A DNA stretch of 64,000 nucleotides from Aeromonas veronii (lineage in GTDB: Bacteria; Pseudomonadota; Gammaproteobacteria; Enterobacterales; Aeromonadaceae), in assembly GCA_041319085.1 (NCBI GenBank), contig CP101033.1, forward strand, positions 3,188,501 to 3,252,500, in the 5' to 3' direction. Position numbers and translations under genes: made by a program. Below the pieces are notes generated by a model. That model was not told the DNA's origin. It made no database searches and was given only the letters and a program-made list of their open reading frames with translations. The stretch's first letter is position 1. Each line of letters opens with the position of its first letter. This document shows positions 44,839 to 54,778 of the stretch, one piece after another.

Positions 44839-45498
44839 TTATCCGGCCATCTCCACCACCGGATAACAGGCATCTCCCCACAAGGTATCGGGATTGTCGA
44901 GCATCAGCTCGATGATAAGGGGGACCAGCTTGTTCAGCAGACCCGCGCAGTCACGCAATTGTTTGCGATTGATCGTGCTATTCCAGGTTGCACCGCCATG
45001 CATCAACTGATTGCGCAGGGTATAAAGACGACTGAAAACAACACCAAGCAGAACCGGGGTATTACCACTGGAGAGCGCCAGGCTGGCAGTTTTCTTGCCT
45101 TGCGCCAAGCGCTCTTTCCACTCGCTTTGTGTGATCTTGCCGCTGTGAAAATCCCAGAAGCTTTGCAAGACATAGGGCGTATCGAGCAGAACACGGATAC
45201 TGCCTGAGAACTCCTGCCAAACCAGATTGTCGATCTGCTTGCGTTCGTCGAGTTCGCTCAGTTTTTCAAGAAAAGCCTTGAAGGTGGCCTGCTCGGACAA
45301 ACGGCAGCGCTCGTCAATCTCGCTGGCATAAGCGGCGTTAAAGGCGATCCAGAGAAAAATAAAACGCCCATCTTCGTCTTCTGCCAACTCGGCACGCTGC
45401 AGCCAGCTCAGAGCACGATGCGCTCTGAGATTCAGGTTAACGGGATAGTTATCACGCAAGGTCCGGTGACGCTGCTTGAGTTGCTCGTAATTCAACAA
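44839..45498 (-). CDS. HEPN-like protein
   Basis: A 219-residue helical protein. It contains RFIFLWIAFNAAYASEID and, near residues 161-166, RNQLMH, which fits the RX4H motif of HEPN ribonucleases. HEPN proteins are common RNases in toxin-antitoxin and phage-defence systems. A TTG start at 45498 is preferred: GGAG lies four bases upstream, while the longer ATG frame would begin inside a hairpin-rich stretch (45518-45535). It converges on the AAA gene. Activity is inferred only. Confidence 0.65.
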   Translation of the reverse strand: MLNYEQLKQRHRTLRDNYPVNLNLRAHRALSWLQRAELAEDEDGRFIFLWIAFNAAYASEIDERCRLSEQATFKAFLEKLSELDERKQIDNLVWQEFSGSIRVLLDTPYVLQSFWDFHSGKITQSEWKERLAQGKKTASLALSSGNTPVLLGVVFSRLYTLRNQLMHGGATWNSTINRKQLRDCAGLLNKLVPLIIELMLDNPDTLWGDACYPVVEMAG

Positions 45499-45600
45499 TG
45501 TTCTCCATGTTGGTAACGCCCCGGCGGAGCGGGGCTGTAAAGTGGAAAGCAAATAACCAACCAGGGGCGGCACTTACTTCTTAATGAAAAGCGGCAAAGT

Positions 45601-45811
45601 TTAAGCCGATGCTCCCATCATGCGTTTGACCCGACTTATCATCTGCTCAGTGAGGCTGGCAGGCCGGGTTTCCAGCGGTTGATGCTGGCAACTGGGGCTG
45701 GCGTCGAACCAGTGATGATTACGGATGAGCACGTCACTGGCCGACATCACCGTCTTGTGCCAGCCACAGTGGGGGACAGGTGTAGGCTTCAGGCGCCATC
45801 GGGACCGGCAT
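45601..45811 (-). pseudogene. Small zinc-ribbon protein broken by a +1 frameshift
   Basis: From an ATG at 45811 (AAGGA upstream) the frame reads MPVPMAPEAYTCP and then needs to skip one base in a run of five C (plus-strand G at 45771-45775). It continues as HCGWHKTVMSASDVLIRN and ends RVKRMMGASA. Joined, this is a zinc-ribbon type protein of about 69 residues with CPHC and a second Cys. The extra base makes it a pseudogene, unless it is a sequencing error or programmed slippage. Confidence 0.6.
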
Positions 45812-45948
45812 GGTATCCTTGCCAATAGACTCTTCTATTGAGACCAAGGCTACCACGTTGCATGGCGGTGAACCGTTTCCAGCCTCACATTTTGGCTTTC
45901 CTGGTTACCCATGATCAGCAGTCACCACGAACTATACTGATCTTACGT

Positions 45949-46986
45949 GGCGCTGTTCCAGAGCCGTATTGGTGGCAAGCGTTATACTTATTTCAGGTTA
46001 TTTGAGTAAGGAGCTTGCCATGGACAGCCAAGCGTTTTCCTCAATGCTGCGTTCTTTTGCCCAGCTCGACCCAATCCAACTAGAACGCGCCCAGGAACAA
46101 CTTCGTCACCATCTGCAACGTGATCAACTCCATCAGGCATTAGCAAACCAGAGCGAGGCTGTCGCAGCATGCCCCTGTTGCAATTCCTCCCATGTCATTC
46201 ATTGGGGACGTGCTCGTGGTCAGCAGCGGTTCCGTTGTAAGGCATGCGGCAAAACATTCAATCAATTGGATGGTTCTGCTTTGGCGGGGCTTCATCACAA
46301 GCACAAGTGGGCTGCCTATGCTGACTGCCTCAGTCGTGGGTTGTCGCTGCGAGCCGCTGCCAGAGAGTGCGCCATCAACCTGAAGACCGCATTTCGTTGG
46401 CGCCATCGCTTTCTGCGCTACGCACTGACCACTCGAGCCAAGCAATTGGCCGGGATCGTAGAGGCCGATGAGGTATTTGTAGCCGAATCATTTAAGGGAC
46501 GACGTCATCTGGATCGTCCAGCAAGGCGCCGGGGCGCGAAGGGTAAAAAACGTGGGCATATACCCTTGGTCCCGCTCTTAATCGCGCTAGATCGATATGG
46601 TCGAGAAAGTGATGCTGTGTTGTTAGATAAAAGCCTGAGTCAAATCGAACCTTCCCTAAAACCACTCCTCACGGCGGGAACAATCCTGTGCACGGATGGC
46701 AATCTAAGTTACAGCACGATTGCACAGAACGCGCCGGGCGTGATCCATAAGCGGTTGATCGCCAGCGCTCATCATCGAGTAGAAGATGATGTTTTCCACA
46801 TCCAGACCCTCAATAACTACGTGAGTCGTTGGCGGGAATGGATGGCCAAATTTCACGGAGTAGGAACAGACTACCTGGAAAACTACCTTGCTTGGTTTCG
46901 AGTGGTGAACCAGGAGCCGAATACATCCTGTTCATGGCTGCTTGGCGGAGTCACTCGGCTCACCTACACGTAAAGGGAACAGCGCC
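45949..46986 (+). mobile_element. IS1595-family element nested in another IS
   Basis: Ends GGCGCTGTTCC (45949-45959) and GGAACAGCGCC (46976-46986) are perfect 11-bp inverted repeats. The 8-bp TCTTACGT lies on both sides (45941-45948 and 46987-46994), a perfect target duplication. The element is 1038 bp and looks recent. Confidence 0.92.
46021..46973 (+). CDS. IS1595 family transposase (inner element)
   Basis: A 317-residue transposase. It has an N-terminal zinc ribbon (CPCCNSSHVIHWG and RFRCKACGKTF), a helix-turn-helix, and an ISXO2-like catalytic domain (AGIVEADEVFVAESFKG; LCTDGNLSYS; LENYLAWFR). The start at 46021 follows AAGGAGCTTGCC. The frame is full length and probably functional. Confidence 0.9.
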
Positions 46987-47016
46987 TCTTACGTACAGTT
47001 ACTGAGGTGCGAGATC

Positions 47017-47967
47017 ATGGCCAAAAGCAAAGTCCAATTCCAGAAAGGCTACAGCCTGTTTGAGTTTTTCAAGGACTATGGCACTGAAACGCAGTGCGAA
47101 AACGCGCTGCTCGCTTGGCGTTTTCCACACGGTTTCGTCTGTCCTGAGTGCGCCAACAAGACCTGTTGTCACCTGAAAAGTCGGCCACGCGTGCTGCAAT
47201 GCAATCACTGTCGTCACCAGATGTCATTGACTGGGAACACTATTTTCGCAAACACCAAGCTCCCTCTGACCAAGTGGTTTCTGGCAATGCACCTGTTATT
47301 GCAGACCAAAACAGGCTTGTCAGCGATGGAGCTAAAGCGCCAGTTGGGCGTCAAATATGACACCGCCTGGATGCTCAAGCACAAGCTGCTGCAAGCCATG
47401 AAAGAGTCCGATGACAAGCAGCCCATCAGCGGCATCATTCAGCTCGATGATGTCTACTGGGGTGGCGAGCGCCGTGGTGGCAAACGGGGTCGGGGCGCGG
47501 CAGGCAAGACGCCATTTGTGGCAGCAGTGGCCCTGAATAAGGAAGGGCATCCAATCAAGATGCGGATGACGGTGGTCGATGGTTTCAAAACCAAGTCCAT
47601 TGCGGATTGGGCAAAACGGCATGTTGCCAGTGGTAGCGCGGTGATATCCGATGGATTGGCCTGTTTCAAAGCGGTCAAAGAGGCCAATTGTGAGCACCTG
47701 GGTGTTGTCACCGGGGGCAACCTTGATTTGCTGGATCATCCGGCATTCAACTGGGTAAACACGATGATAGGGAATGTGAAGAACTCGCTGCGGGGCAGTT
47801 GCCATACGCTCGGAGCGAAGCATTTACCGAGACATCTTGCTGAATACTGCTTCCGGTTTAATCATCGTTTTGACCTCAAGAGCATGTTGGTTGAATTAGG
47901 GCATGCAGTCGTGGCAAGCCCTCCGATGCCATATCGACTCTTGAAGCTGGCTGAGGGTCATGGGTAA
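47017..47967 (+). CDS. IS1595 family transposase (outer element)
   Basis: A 316-residue transposase with a zinc ribbon (CPECANKTCC; LQCNHCRHQMSLTGNTIF) and an ISXO2-like domain (GIIQLDDVYWGGERRGG; AVISDGLACF; YCFRFNHRFD). GAGGTG precedes the ATG. The reading frame is intact, but the inner element separates it from its left end and native promoter. Confidence 0.9.
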   Translation: MAKSKVQFQKGYSLFEFFKDYGTETQCENALLAWRFPHGFVCPECANKTCCHLKSRPRVLQCNHCRHQMSLTGNTIFANTKLPLTKWFLAMHLLLQTKTGLSAMELKRQLGVKYDTAWMLKHKLLQAMKESDDKQPISGIIQLDDVYWGGERRGGKRGRGAAGKTPFVAAVALNKEGHPIKMRMTVVDGFKTKSIADWAKRHVASGSAVISDGLACFKAVKEANCEHLGVVTGGNLDLLDHPAFNWVNTMIGNVKNSLRGSCHTLGAKHLPRHLAEYCFRFNHRFDLKSMLVELGHAVVASPPMPYRLLKLAEGHG

Positions 47968-47972
47968 TCAGG

Positions 47973-49106
47973 TTCTGTTATAGCATCGCTCTGACTTCAG
48001 AGTGACGAAAAACGCTTCAATATTGGCCAGACATCAGTTAATAAAAAGTAACGTAATCATAGAAGCCACTTGGTTCACTAACACTGATGTTCATAAGCGA
48101 TGACCGTCTTATCCGAGTGATAACAACCATCATTATCCAGATGCCTTGGGGTGTTATGTAAGGGAGATGCTATGTAGATGCTAAATAATTTGATTTACTT
48201 CTCACCTATAAATTAAGTATTAAAACCCTCGAGGTTACCAGTCTGGTTGGCTATCGCAATGCCAATGCTATAGGTTTATATGGTGTGCAGTGATACCCAT
48301 ATTGATGTAAAAGCAATCAACAATCATGTAGCCGTCATTCCGCACCTAATATTTGCATTTTAAATGGTGATGATTCTCACACTGCCAGGATTGAATTGAG
48401 AAAACTCGTGACTTCACTCACTTTGCTACGTAAAGATGTTCTGTTGGGTAATGGTTTGCATCATTTCATGGGGGGCGAAAGAATGAATCTGAGCATTTTA
48501 GCTTTTGGTCACGCCTCCATTGCCAATACCTTGATGTTGTCATTTGCTGTGAACGTGTAGGCATCGTCTCCGAAAAAAAATCCCCAATCAGGTGCGGAAT
48601 GTCGGATGTAGGCTTGGTGCTGCTATTAACTGTGATCAATCTTTCAATTCTTAGGGTTGCATTTCTTTGTAGATATGATTTTGCTTGCATTCTGTGAATC
48701 TATATGTACGATAACAAATTCTGTTGATTTGTTGGTCAATATTGGATTTGGCTTAACTTATAAGGCCATTCTTCCTTAGTGGTCATACATTAAAAGATAT
48801 TTCTAGACCGTGGCATAACAATGCTAAAACGTATAGTTGGTATAAAAATTTGAATGATAAAATAGGTGCAGGATACTGAGTTGTTATCGAAATTTGAGAA
48901 TCCTGCACTGGCTCACGCAGATGAACCACTTACTCGATTATTGCATCATCCTCAAGGCAGGGATGGCGTCTGGATTTGGACGTGATGCGGTCTGATCTGA
49001 TTAAAACAACAACAAATCAATGAGTTGTTCGTAGAAATTATATAAGTTAGACAGCAGGCTATGGCCTTTAATGATGCTGGTTGTCGAGCGTCACATTCGA
49101 GGTGTT
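47973..49106. other. AT-rich gene desert
   Basis: More than 1.1 kb with no credible gene on either strand; the base composition is far more AT-rich than the flanks. The only structure noted is GTGCAGGAT (48866-48874) and ATCCTGCAC (48900-48908), 9-bp inverted arms with a 25-base loop, which might be a structured RNA or decayed DNA. Confidence 0.5.
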
Positions 49107-49589
49107 ATGCAAGTAAACAAGAGTACCCGGCACTCAAAAATTACAGGGGATTTTGCAGAAAACCTAGTTCTGTACTGGCTTTCGAAATACGGGTTCGAAT
49201 GTACCATTGTTGACCACACCGGAATCGACATCTTGGCTAAAAACCCGCATACCAACGAGCTAATGGGGATTTCAGTTAAATCCAGATCGCGTAATGCAGG
49301 TAAAGAAAATCATTACTTGAGTATCGATAACGAGCATTTTAACAAGGTGGATGTGGCTTGCCGGGCGTTCAACTGCGAGCCTTATTTGGCTCTGGTTGTC
49401 GATTGCAAGGATGACATCAAAGTGTTTATAACCTCAAAGGATCATCTGCTGTCGATTCATCCTAAACGCCAAGTCTGTGTGGGATGGAAGATGAGTGATG
49501 ATTGGATCACAAAGTACCGGGAAGACCCGAAGATCATGATGATTGAATTTCAGTACAGAACACCCCGCTGGTGGTCACCCTCATCGTGA
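49107..49589 (+). CDS. PD-(D/E)XK endonuclease-like protein
   Basis: A 160-residue protein. ENLVLYWLSKYGFECTIVDH, then TGIDILAK and MGISVKSRSR, place Glu, Asp and S-x-K in the order of a PD-(D/E)XK nuclease fold. The C-terminal tail is not recognised. The start at 49107 (MQVNKSTRHS) has GAGGTG upstream; the longer frame has none. It lies alone in an AT-rich stretch and may be a restriction-type or resolvase-like enzyme. Function inferred from motif only. Confidence 0.6.
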   Translation: MQVNKSTRHSKITGDFAENLVLYWLSKYGFECTIVDHTGIDILAKNPHTNELMGISVKSRSRNAGKENHYLSIDNEHFNKVDVACRAFNCEPYLALVVDCKDDIKVFITSKDHLLSIHPKRQVCVGWKMSDDWITKYREDPKIMMIEFQYRTPRWWSPSS

Positions 49590-49653
49590 TCGGAGTTGCA
49601 TTTAAAACGGGCATTACGTTTTAGCTGCCTTTCGCTAAGCCCTGTTCGAAAAT

Positions 49654-49680
49654 GCGACATGTGCAAATGTTCAGTATCGA
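49654..49680 (-). repeat. Conserved junction/operator element, copy 3
   Basis: GCGACATGTG, six variable bases, then TTCAGTATCG on the plus strand: identical to the copy at 35806-35831 outside the six-base middle. Flanking bases to about 49710 also resemble those of copy 1. No gene follows in the expected orientation. Confidence 0.7.
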
Positions 49681-50154
49681 ATCCACCCTCTGTAATCCGT
49701 ATTCTTGCCCTATCAACGATGATTACTACTTGCCGTGTCGCATAGCGCGCTCTGCAATATGTTCCGATGAGCGCGAACAAAAACTGACGCATCTATAGGC
49801 AGGTGGCTATGTCATATAGCCAAAAAGTGGTAATTGTATAGTCCGGTCATGTTCATATCGGTAAGCTGCTGGCGTTATTATCGATCGTGGCCTTTCAACT
49901 TTTTCATGATGACAAGCGCGGTGAACTAAAAGGTCAAAATAGCGGACTCTCCATGGCTATCAAGAAGAAAAATTTCTGCTTCTCCATGTTGGCCTGCGGC
50001 CACAGCTAATATGCATGGCCAACCGTAGCAAGAAGACGCATCAATTTGAAAATAATGAGAAAGTAAAACTAGATTGCCGGTGGATGCGTACCCGAAACTA
50101 GCCGGTTGGTTTTGAGGTACGCCTTAGCCGAGATCACAGAGGATGTTCCAACAG
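49681..50154 (+). other. Intergenic region before the DUF262 pair
   Basis: About 470 bases with no gene seen. GAGATCACAGAGG just before 50143 may be the ribosome-binding region of the DUF262 gene. Nothing else recognised. Confidence 0.35.
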
Positions 50155-51684
50155 ATGCATCATAACCATGAGTCATCAACAGCTATGTCGCAGGACAGGA
50201 CTCAACCACATAATCCTAAGGGTATCGACAAGCAGGTGCTGTCGGTAAAAGGCTTGCTGGCACTGCCGAATTTGCAGATCCCCCATTACCAGCGTCCATA
50301 TCGTTGGGGGGAGAAGCATATCGCCGATCTGTTTACCGATCTGGCCCAGCAACAGGACAAAAAGGCCTATCGGCTGGGCTCTTTGGTGTTTCATCAGCAT
50401 CAGGATGAACAGACGCACCAATGCTGGCTGGATATTGTCGATGGCCAGCAGCGCACCCTGACCCTGCTGTTGACCGTCAAGGCGCTGCTTGAGCTGTTGG
50501 ATGACCCGCAGCAAGCGGGCCGTTTCAACCGCCAAGATCTTAAGAAGGATTTAGCTAACCTGGCTGCCCCCGTGAATGCCTTTATGGCCCGGCAATCCTT
50601 TCCTAGCCTGGACTCGGCGCTGAATCTGCGTCGAAACTATCTGGCGCTGCGGCGATGGGTGGCTCGGCCTGAGTTCACGGAAACGCAGATCAACTTCTTG
50701 CTCAATCACTGTCAGGTGGTCTGCTTTGTGCTCAAGGATATCTCGGAGGCGTTCCAGTTCTTCGATTCGCAAAACGCCCGCGGGCGTGATCTGGCGCCGC
50801 ACGATCTGCTCAAGGCCTACCATCTGCGCGAGTTCCCCGAGGCAGAGGGGCATCTTAAGGCCGAAGCGGTCGAGCATTGGGAGCGCCTGCCGAGCGATCA
50901 GTTGGCCGTGTTGTTTGCCGACTATCTCTTCAGGGTCAGGCAATGGGCCGAAGGGAAATCGGCGCGTTATTTCGGCAAGGGCGATGTGGATCTGTTTAAA
51001 GGGGTCAACCTCGACAAGGTGGGCCATTTCCCGTACGTCGAATCGCTGCGTATCGCCCATCACTTTGTGGATGACTATAACAGTCAGTATCAGCGCAAGA
51101 TTGATGGCCAGCGGATGCGATTCCCGTTCCATCTCGACCAGATGATCATCAATGGCCGGCGCTTTTTCGAGATGGCCGAACACTACCAGAAGCAGGTGGC
51201 CAACATTGTCAAAGCGCAGATGCCGGAGGCCAGCACAGCTGACCACACCGTAGCGACGCAACCAGCCGAGCGCGGGACATTACAGTGGGCGCAGCTTTCG
51301 CCACAAGCACAGCACATTTTAAGCACACTCAACAGCTATGCCCGCCGCTATCGCACCGGCGATGGTTATGTACGCGCCATGTTTGACTGTGCCCTGATCT
51401 TCTATCTCGACAAGTTCGGTTGCGCGGGGCTGTCACAGGCCATCGAGAAGTGTTTTATCTGGGCCTATCGCTGTCGCATTCGCCAGCAGGTGGTTCAACT
51501 TGCCACCGTCGATAACTATGTGCTGGAGCACAACCTGATCCGCGCGATTCGTGATGCGCGCTTGCCGGCAGACCTGCATGCCTTCCCGTTGCCGAGCCTC
51601 AGCCCGTCAGAAAACAGGAATAATCGTGACGGCAGTGATGATGAGCTGGTCATGCTGTTTAAGGAGATGAAGTACTATGCCTAA
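50155..51684 (+). CDS. DUF262 protein 1
   Basis: A 509-residue protein. The N-terminal DUF262 domain, the nucleotide-hydrolysing ParB-like part of GmrSD/BrxU-type restriction enzymes, has [19 protein letters not shown] and [13 protein letters not shown] (D96-R100). No C-terminal HNH (DUF1524) motif is visible, so it may act through its partner. Start choice is uncertain: GAGG directly abuts the ATG at 50143 and is 12 bases from 50155. Its end overlaps the next gene by 8 bases. Confidence 0.83.
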   Translation: MHHNHESSTAMSQDRTQPHNPKGIDKQVLSVKGLLALPNLQIPHYQRPYRWGEKHIADLFTDLAQQQDKKAYRLGSLVFHQHQDEQTHQCWLDIVDGQQRTLTLLLTVKALLELLDDPQQAGRFNRQDLKKDLANLAAPVNAFMARQSFPSLDSALNLRRNYLALRRWVARPEFTETQINFLLNHCQVVCFVLKDISEAFQFFDSQNARGRDLAPHDLLKAYHLREFPEAEGHLKAEAVEHWERLPSDQLAVLFADYLFRVRQWAEGKSARYFGKGDVDLFKGVNLDKVGHFPYVESLRIAHHFVDDYNSQYQRKIDGQRMRFPFHLDQMIINGRRFFEMAEHYQKQVANIVKAQMPEASTADHTVATQPAERGTLQWAQLSPQAQHILSTLNSYARRYRTGDGYVRAMFDCALIFYLDKFGCAGLSQAIEKCFIWAYRCRIRQQVVQLATVDNYVLEHNLIRAIRDARLPADLHAFPLPSLSPSENRNNRDGSDDELVMLFKEMKYYA

Positions 51685-53719
51685 CGCTGTGCGTCCGTTT
51701 TCCATCCGGCAACTGCTGGGCGATCATGCCCGCTATCTGGTGCCGATGTACCAGCGTAATTACGCCTGGGGCGAGGGTGAGATCACCCAGTTGCTGCAAG
51801 ATGTGCTGGATTATCAGACCAAGTCATCGCGACAGGGTGAGCCACAGACCTACTATATCGGTACGCTTGTGGTGCATAAGCGTGATGATGGTCGTTATGA
51901 GGTGATCGATGGCCAGCAACGCTTTACCACCCTCTCTCTGTTGGCCAATTGGCTAAAGCACCAAGCGAAAGATGCGGTGGATATGAGTTGGTATCAGGCT
52001 ATCAACCTTGCTTTTGAAAGTCGCCCGATATCGAGTCACACCTTCGAGTGTTTATGGAAAGGTGATGCCCCCCACGATTTGCGTGGGAGTACCTTCAATG
52101 ACGGTTTGGTGGACGGCTTTGAACTCATTGGCAAGGCATTGGCTGTTCTTGGTTTAATTGGGACCAGATTGACGGTTTTTTGCGACTACCTCTTCAAGCA
52201 TGTGCAAATCTCCCGCATCGAGGTGCCAGAGGATACCGATCTCAACCACTTCTTCGAGGCGATGAACAATCGCGGCGAACAATTGGAGAAGCATGAGGTG
52301 ATCAAGGCGCGGTTGATGGAGACGCTCAACCGGATGGCCGATCCGCTCTGCCGCCAGCAGAGCCTCGATGCCCTGACCCAGGTCTGGGATGCTTGCGCCA
52401 ATATGGAGCGCTATGTGCAATACGGCTTTACCCCGGATCAGCGCCATCGTCTGTTTGGTCAAGATGATTGGGGGCGGTTTGTCCCGCGCGACTTTGCTCA
52501 TCTGCTGGCCTTGCTGGGCGAGTCGATTCCATCGTCCGCCATTGATCCGTTGACGCGACGCGAACAGGCGCCAACCCTGGCTGCCATCTTGCAGGACGTG
52601 ACGCTGGACGGCGAGCGCAGTCAAGTAGAGGAGAGTGCCGGCAGTGAACGCTTTAACAGCGTGATCAACTTCTCCAACTTCTTGCTGCATGTGCTGCGCG
52701 TGGTCAGGCGGGACCCGTTGCAGACCGAAGGCGTGCCGCTGGATGACAAACAGATGATCGAGCAGTTCGAGTTGCGCCTGCTCAAGCAGGACGATGCGGT
52801 GGCCAGGGTGCAGCACTTTGTTTTTGCGCTGCTCAAATGCAAATACCTGTTTGATCAGTTCATCATCAAACGCGAGTTTAGCCAGGGCAAAGATGGCTGG
52901 AGTCTGAAACGGTTGCATTGGTACTCCAAAGAGAGCGTCAGCTATATCAATACCTTTGATGACAACGAGGATGGCTTTGACGGCATCAACCGGCGACTGC
53001 TGATGCTGCTTGCGGCTTTCCATGTGTCGACGCCGACTCTGGTCTACAAGCATTGGCTCAATGGCGCGTTGCGTTATCTGTTTGATACCTGTCACAGTGA
53101 CCAAGGGTTAGATGCGGGAGAGTATCTGCACTATCTGGAGAGCATGGCCCGCCGCTTTGTGTTCCAGCGTTTCCTGGCGCCGGGCGAAGGGGCCTCTTAC
53201 TACCAGATGCTGTATGGACAGGTGTCAGCGCTGACAGCGTCTGCTGGGGATGAATGCTGGCGTCAGGCTATCAGCGAGAAGCTGCGATTCGGGGTCATCG
53301 AGAATAACTTTGTGTTCAATTATCTCGATTATCTGCTTTGGGTGGCAGGCGCCAACAAGGATGTGGTGACGCGCAATTTCGAGTTTACGTTCCGCAGCTC
53401 GGTCGAGCACTTTTCACCGCAGCACCCGATGGATGGATATCCAAAGATTGCGGATACGGCGCTACATGCTTTCGGCAATCTGTGCCTGATCAGTCACAGC
53501 AAAAATTCGCGGTTGAGTAATTTCCAACCCATGCAAAAACAGGAACATTTCGCGGTCAGTCTGGCGCGAAACGAGATCGATAGTCTGAAGCTCCATGCCA
53601 TGCTGCAATTGATGCAGCAACGCCAGGCATGGGGAGAAGATGAGATCGATTTTCATCAGAAAGAGATGATGACGGTATTGGCCACCGAGGCTAGCAAGAT
53701 GGAGAGCCAGAACGCATGA
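51677..53719 (+). CDS. DUF262-DUF1524 protein 2
   Basis: A 680-residue GmrSD-like protein. The N-terminal DUF262 has [19 protein letters not shown] and [14 protein letters not shown] (D78-R82). The C-terminal region has VEHFSPQHP (E577, H578) and [19 protein letters not shown] (H597), fitting the DUF1524 His-Me finger nuclease. GmrSD-type enzymes cut modified phage DNA. It overlaps protein 1 by 8 bases, and its stop overlaps the ATG of an hsdR remnant, so the pair once belonged to a longer restriction operon. Confidence 0.85.
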   Translation: MPNAVRPFSIRQLLGDHARYLVPMYQRNYAWGEGEITQLLQDVLDYQTKSSRQGEPQTYYIGTLVVHKRDDGRYEVIDGQQRFTTLSLLANWLKHQAKDAVDMSWYQAINLAFESRPISSHTFECLWKGDAPHDLRGSTFNDGLVDGFELIGKALAVLGLIGTRLTVFCDYLFKHVQISRIEVPEDTDLNHFFEAMNNRGEQLEKHEVIKARLMETLNRMADPLCRQQSLDALTQVWDACANMERYVQYGFTPDQRHRLFGQDDWGRFVPRDFAHLLALLGESIPSSAIDPLTRREQAPTLAAILQDVTLDGERSQVEESAGSERFNSVINFSNFLLHVLRVVRRDPLQTEGVPLDDKQMIEQFELRLLKQDDAVARVQHFVFALLKCKYLFDQFIIKREFSQGKDGWSLKRLHWYSKESVSYINTFDDNEDGFDGINRRLLMLLAAFHVSTPTLVYKHWLNGALRYLFDTCHSDQGLDAGEYLHYLESMARRFVFQRFLAPGEGASYYQMLYGQVSALTASAGDECWRQAISEKLRFGVIENNFVFNYLDYLLWVAGANKDVVTRNFEFTFRSSVEHFSPQHPMDGYPKIADTALHAFGNLCLISHSKNSRLSNFQPMQKQEHFAVSLARNEIDSLKLHAMLQLMQQRQAWGEDEIDFHQKEMMTVLATEASKMESQNA

Positions 53720-53794
53720 ATACAGTTGGCCAGCTTGAGCTGGTCACACCGGCGTGTGTGATCAATCTGTTTGTGCAGCGATAGGGCTATCTAG
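53716..53794 (+). pseudogene. 5' remnant of a type I restriction hsdR-like gene
   Basis: The frame starts MNTVGQLE at an ATGA overlap with the DUF262 gene and reads on to NLFVQR, an amber stop at 53782-53784, then GYLG. This matches the usual N-terminus of one HsdR family (MNTVGQ.., LF...LGY.YLG), with TAG where Leu is expected. An IS5 copy cuts it at 53795 and the rest is gone. Confidence 0.6.
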
Positions 53795-54722
53795 GGAAGG
53801 TGCGAACAAGTGGGTCGCACCTTCATCATGAGTAACTTGCCCTCGTTTGAAATGCTCATTACTCCGAGCTTCGGATGTCTTTCCGCAAACATTGGGCTTT
53901 TAAGTGATATTTCGCCCCATTTTAGAGGCTTATTTCGATTTTTGGGCACAGCTATCCCATGCCCGTATCATCTGGTCCACTCGAAACAGGTTCGCCAGCG
54001 TAAACAACATTGCCAGTTGGTTGTCGTTTTTGCGTAGCCCCTTGAATCGAGCCTTTACAAAGCCAAACTGGCATTTGATGATCCGAAACGGGTGCTCCAC
54101 CTTGGCGCGGATGCTGGATTTGAGCCTCTCAACGGCAATGACTGCCTTGTTTTTTCGAGGATGCTTCTTGAGCACCCCGAGCTTGCCAGGTCGCATCGCA
54201 ATCGCCCACTCAACCTTCACATCGTTCAGTTCTTCACGTTTTTCCGCCCCCTGATATCCGGCGTCAGCAAGCCACTGGTTGACGGCCTCGAAGAACTGAC
54301 GGGCCAGTTGGTGCTGCTCCAGCAGATGACGGAAATTCATGATGGTGGTGCGGTCAGGGATGGCCTGGTCCAGGGAGAGTTTGGCAAACAGACGCATTGA
54401 GGCTATCTCGTAGAGGGCGTCCTCCATGGCGCCGTCGCTGAGGTTGTACCACTGCTGCATGCAGTGAATGCGGAGCATGGTGTCGAGTGGGTAGGGACGA
54501 CGCCCGTTACCGGCCTTGGGATTAACCGGTTCGATGACCCCCTGCATCATCGCCCATGGGAGCAGATCCTCCATGCGGGCCAAGAATATCTCTTTGCGGG
54601 TTTTACGGCGTTTGCCATTGAACTCGCTATCCGCGAAGGTGAGCAGGTGACTCATACTGAACCTCATCCCTGATACCAAGTGAGGGTCATGATCTCACAC
54701 CAAGGACTTGTTCGCACCTTCC
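53795..54722 (-). mobile_element. IS5-family element with internal deletion
   Basis: Perfect 16-bp terminal repeats GGAAGGTGCGAACAAG (53795-53810) and CTTGTTCGCACCTTCC (54707-54722). The flanks are CTAG and CTAA, both YTAR targets. At 928 bp it is about 265 bp shorter than a normal IS5. Confidence 0.9.
53930..54655 (-). pseudogene. IS5 transposase, internally deleted
   Basis: A 241-residue frame against about 326 in IS5. It runs normally from [17 protein letters not shown] to [11 protein letters not shown] and then jumps to [14 protein letters not shown], continuing to the usual C-terminus. The missing ~88 residues carry the first catalytic Asp region, so it cannot be active. The deletion is in frame. 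Confidence 0.85.
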
Positions 54723-54752
54723 CTAAACTGGCTGGTTAACCGGACACAAGAT

Positions 54753-54775
54753 GGCAGGGTAACGACAGCCCTGCC
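54753..54775 (-). terminator. Terminator-like hairpin after the degenerate ARH gene
   Basis: GGCAGGG (54753-54759) pairs with CCCTGCC (54769-54775) just beyond the stop of the minus-strand gene at 54779. Confidence 0.5.
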
Positions 54776-54778
54776 TCT

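Larger units (their letters stand above)
45900..47972 (+). mobile_element. IS1595-family element, interrupted
   Basis: Terminal inverted repeats CCTGGTTACCCATGATC (45900-45916) and GGTCATGGGTAATCAGG (47956-47972) match in 15 of 17 positions. The element is split near its left end by a second IS1595-type element (45949-46986). Without the insert and its target duplication it is about 1027 bp. No matching target duplication is visible around the outer ends. Confidence 0.8.

Noticed and set aside
45601..45825. Single-frame 74-aa ORF as an intact gene
   Set aside because: Its N-terminal part is not protein-like; combining two frames across the C5 run gives a better zinc-ribbon protein, so it was listed as a frameshifted gene.
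48466..48690. Small minus-strand ORF in the AT-rich desert
   Set aside because: No ribosome-binding site, no recognisable composition, and the frame is of a length expected by chance.
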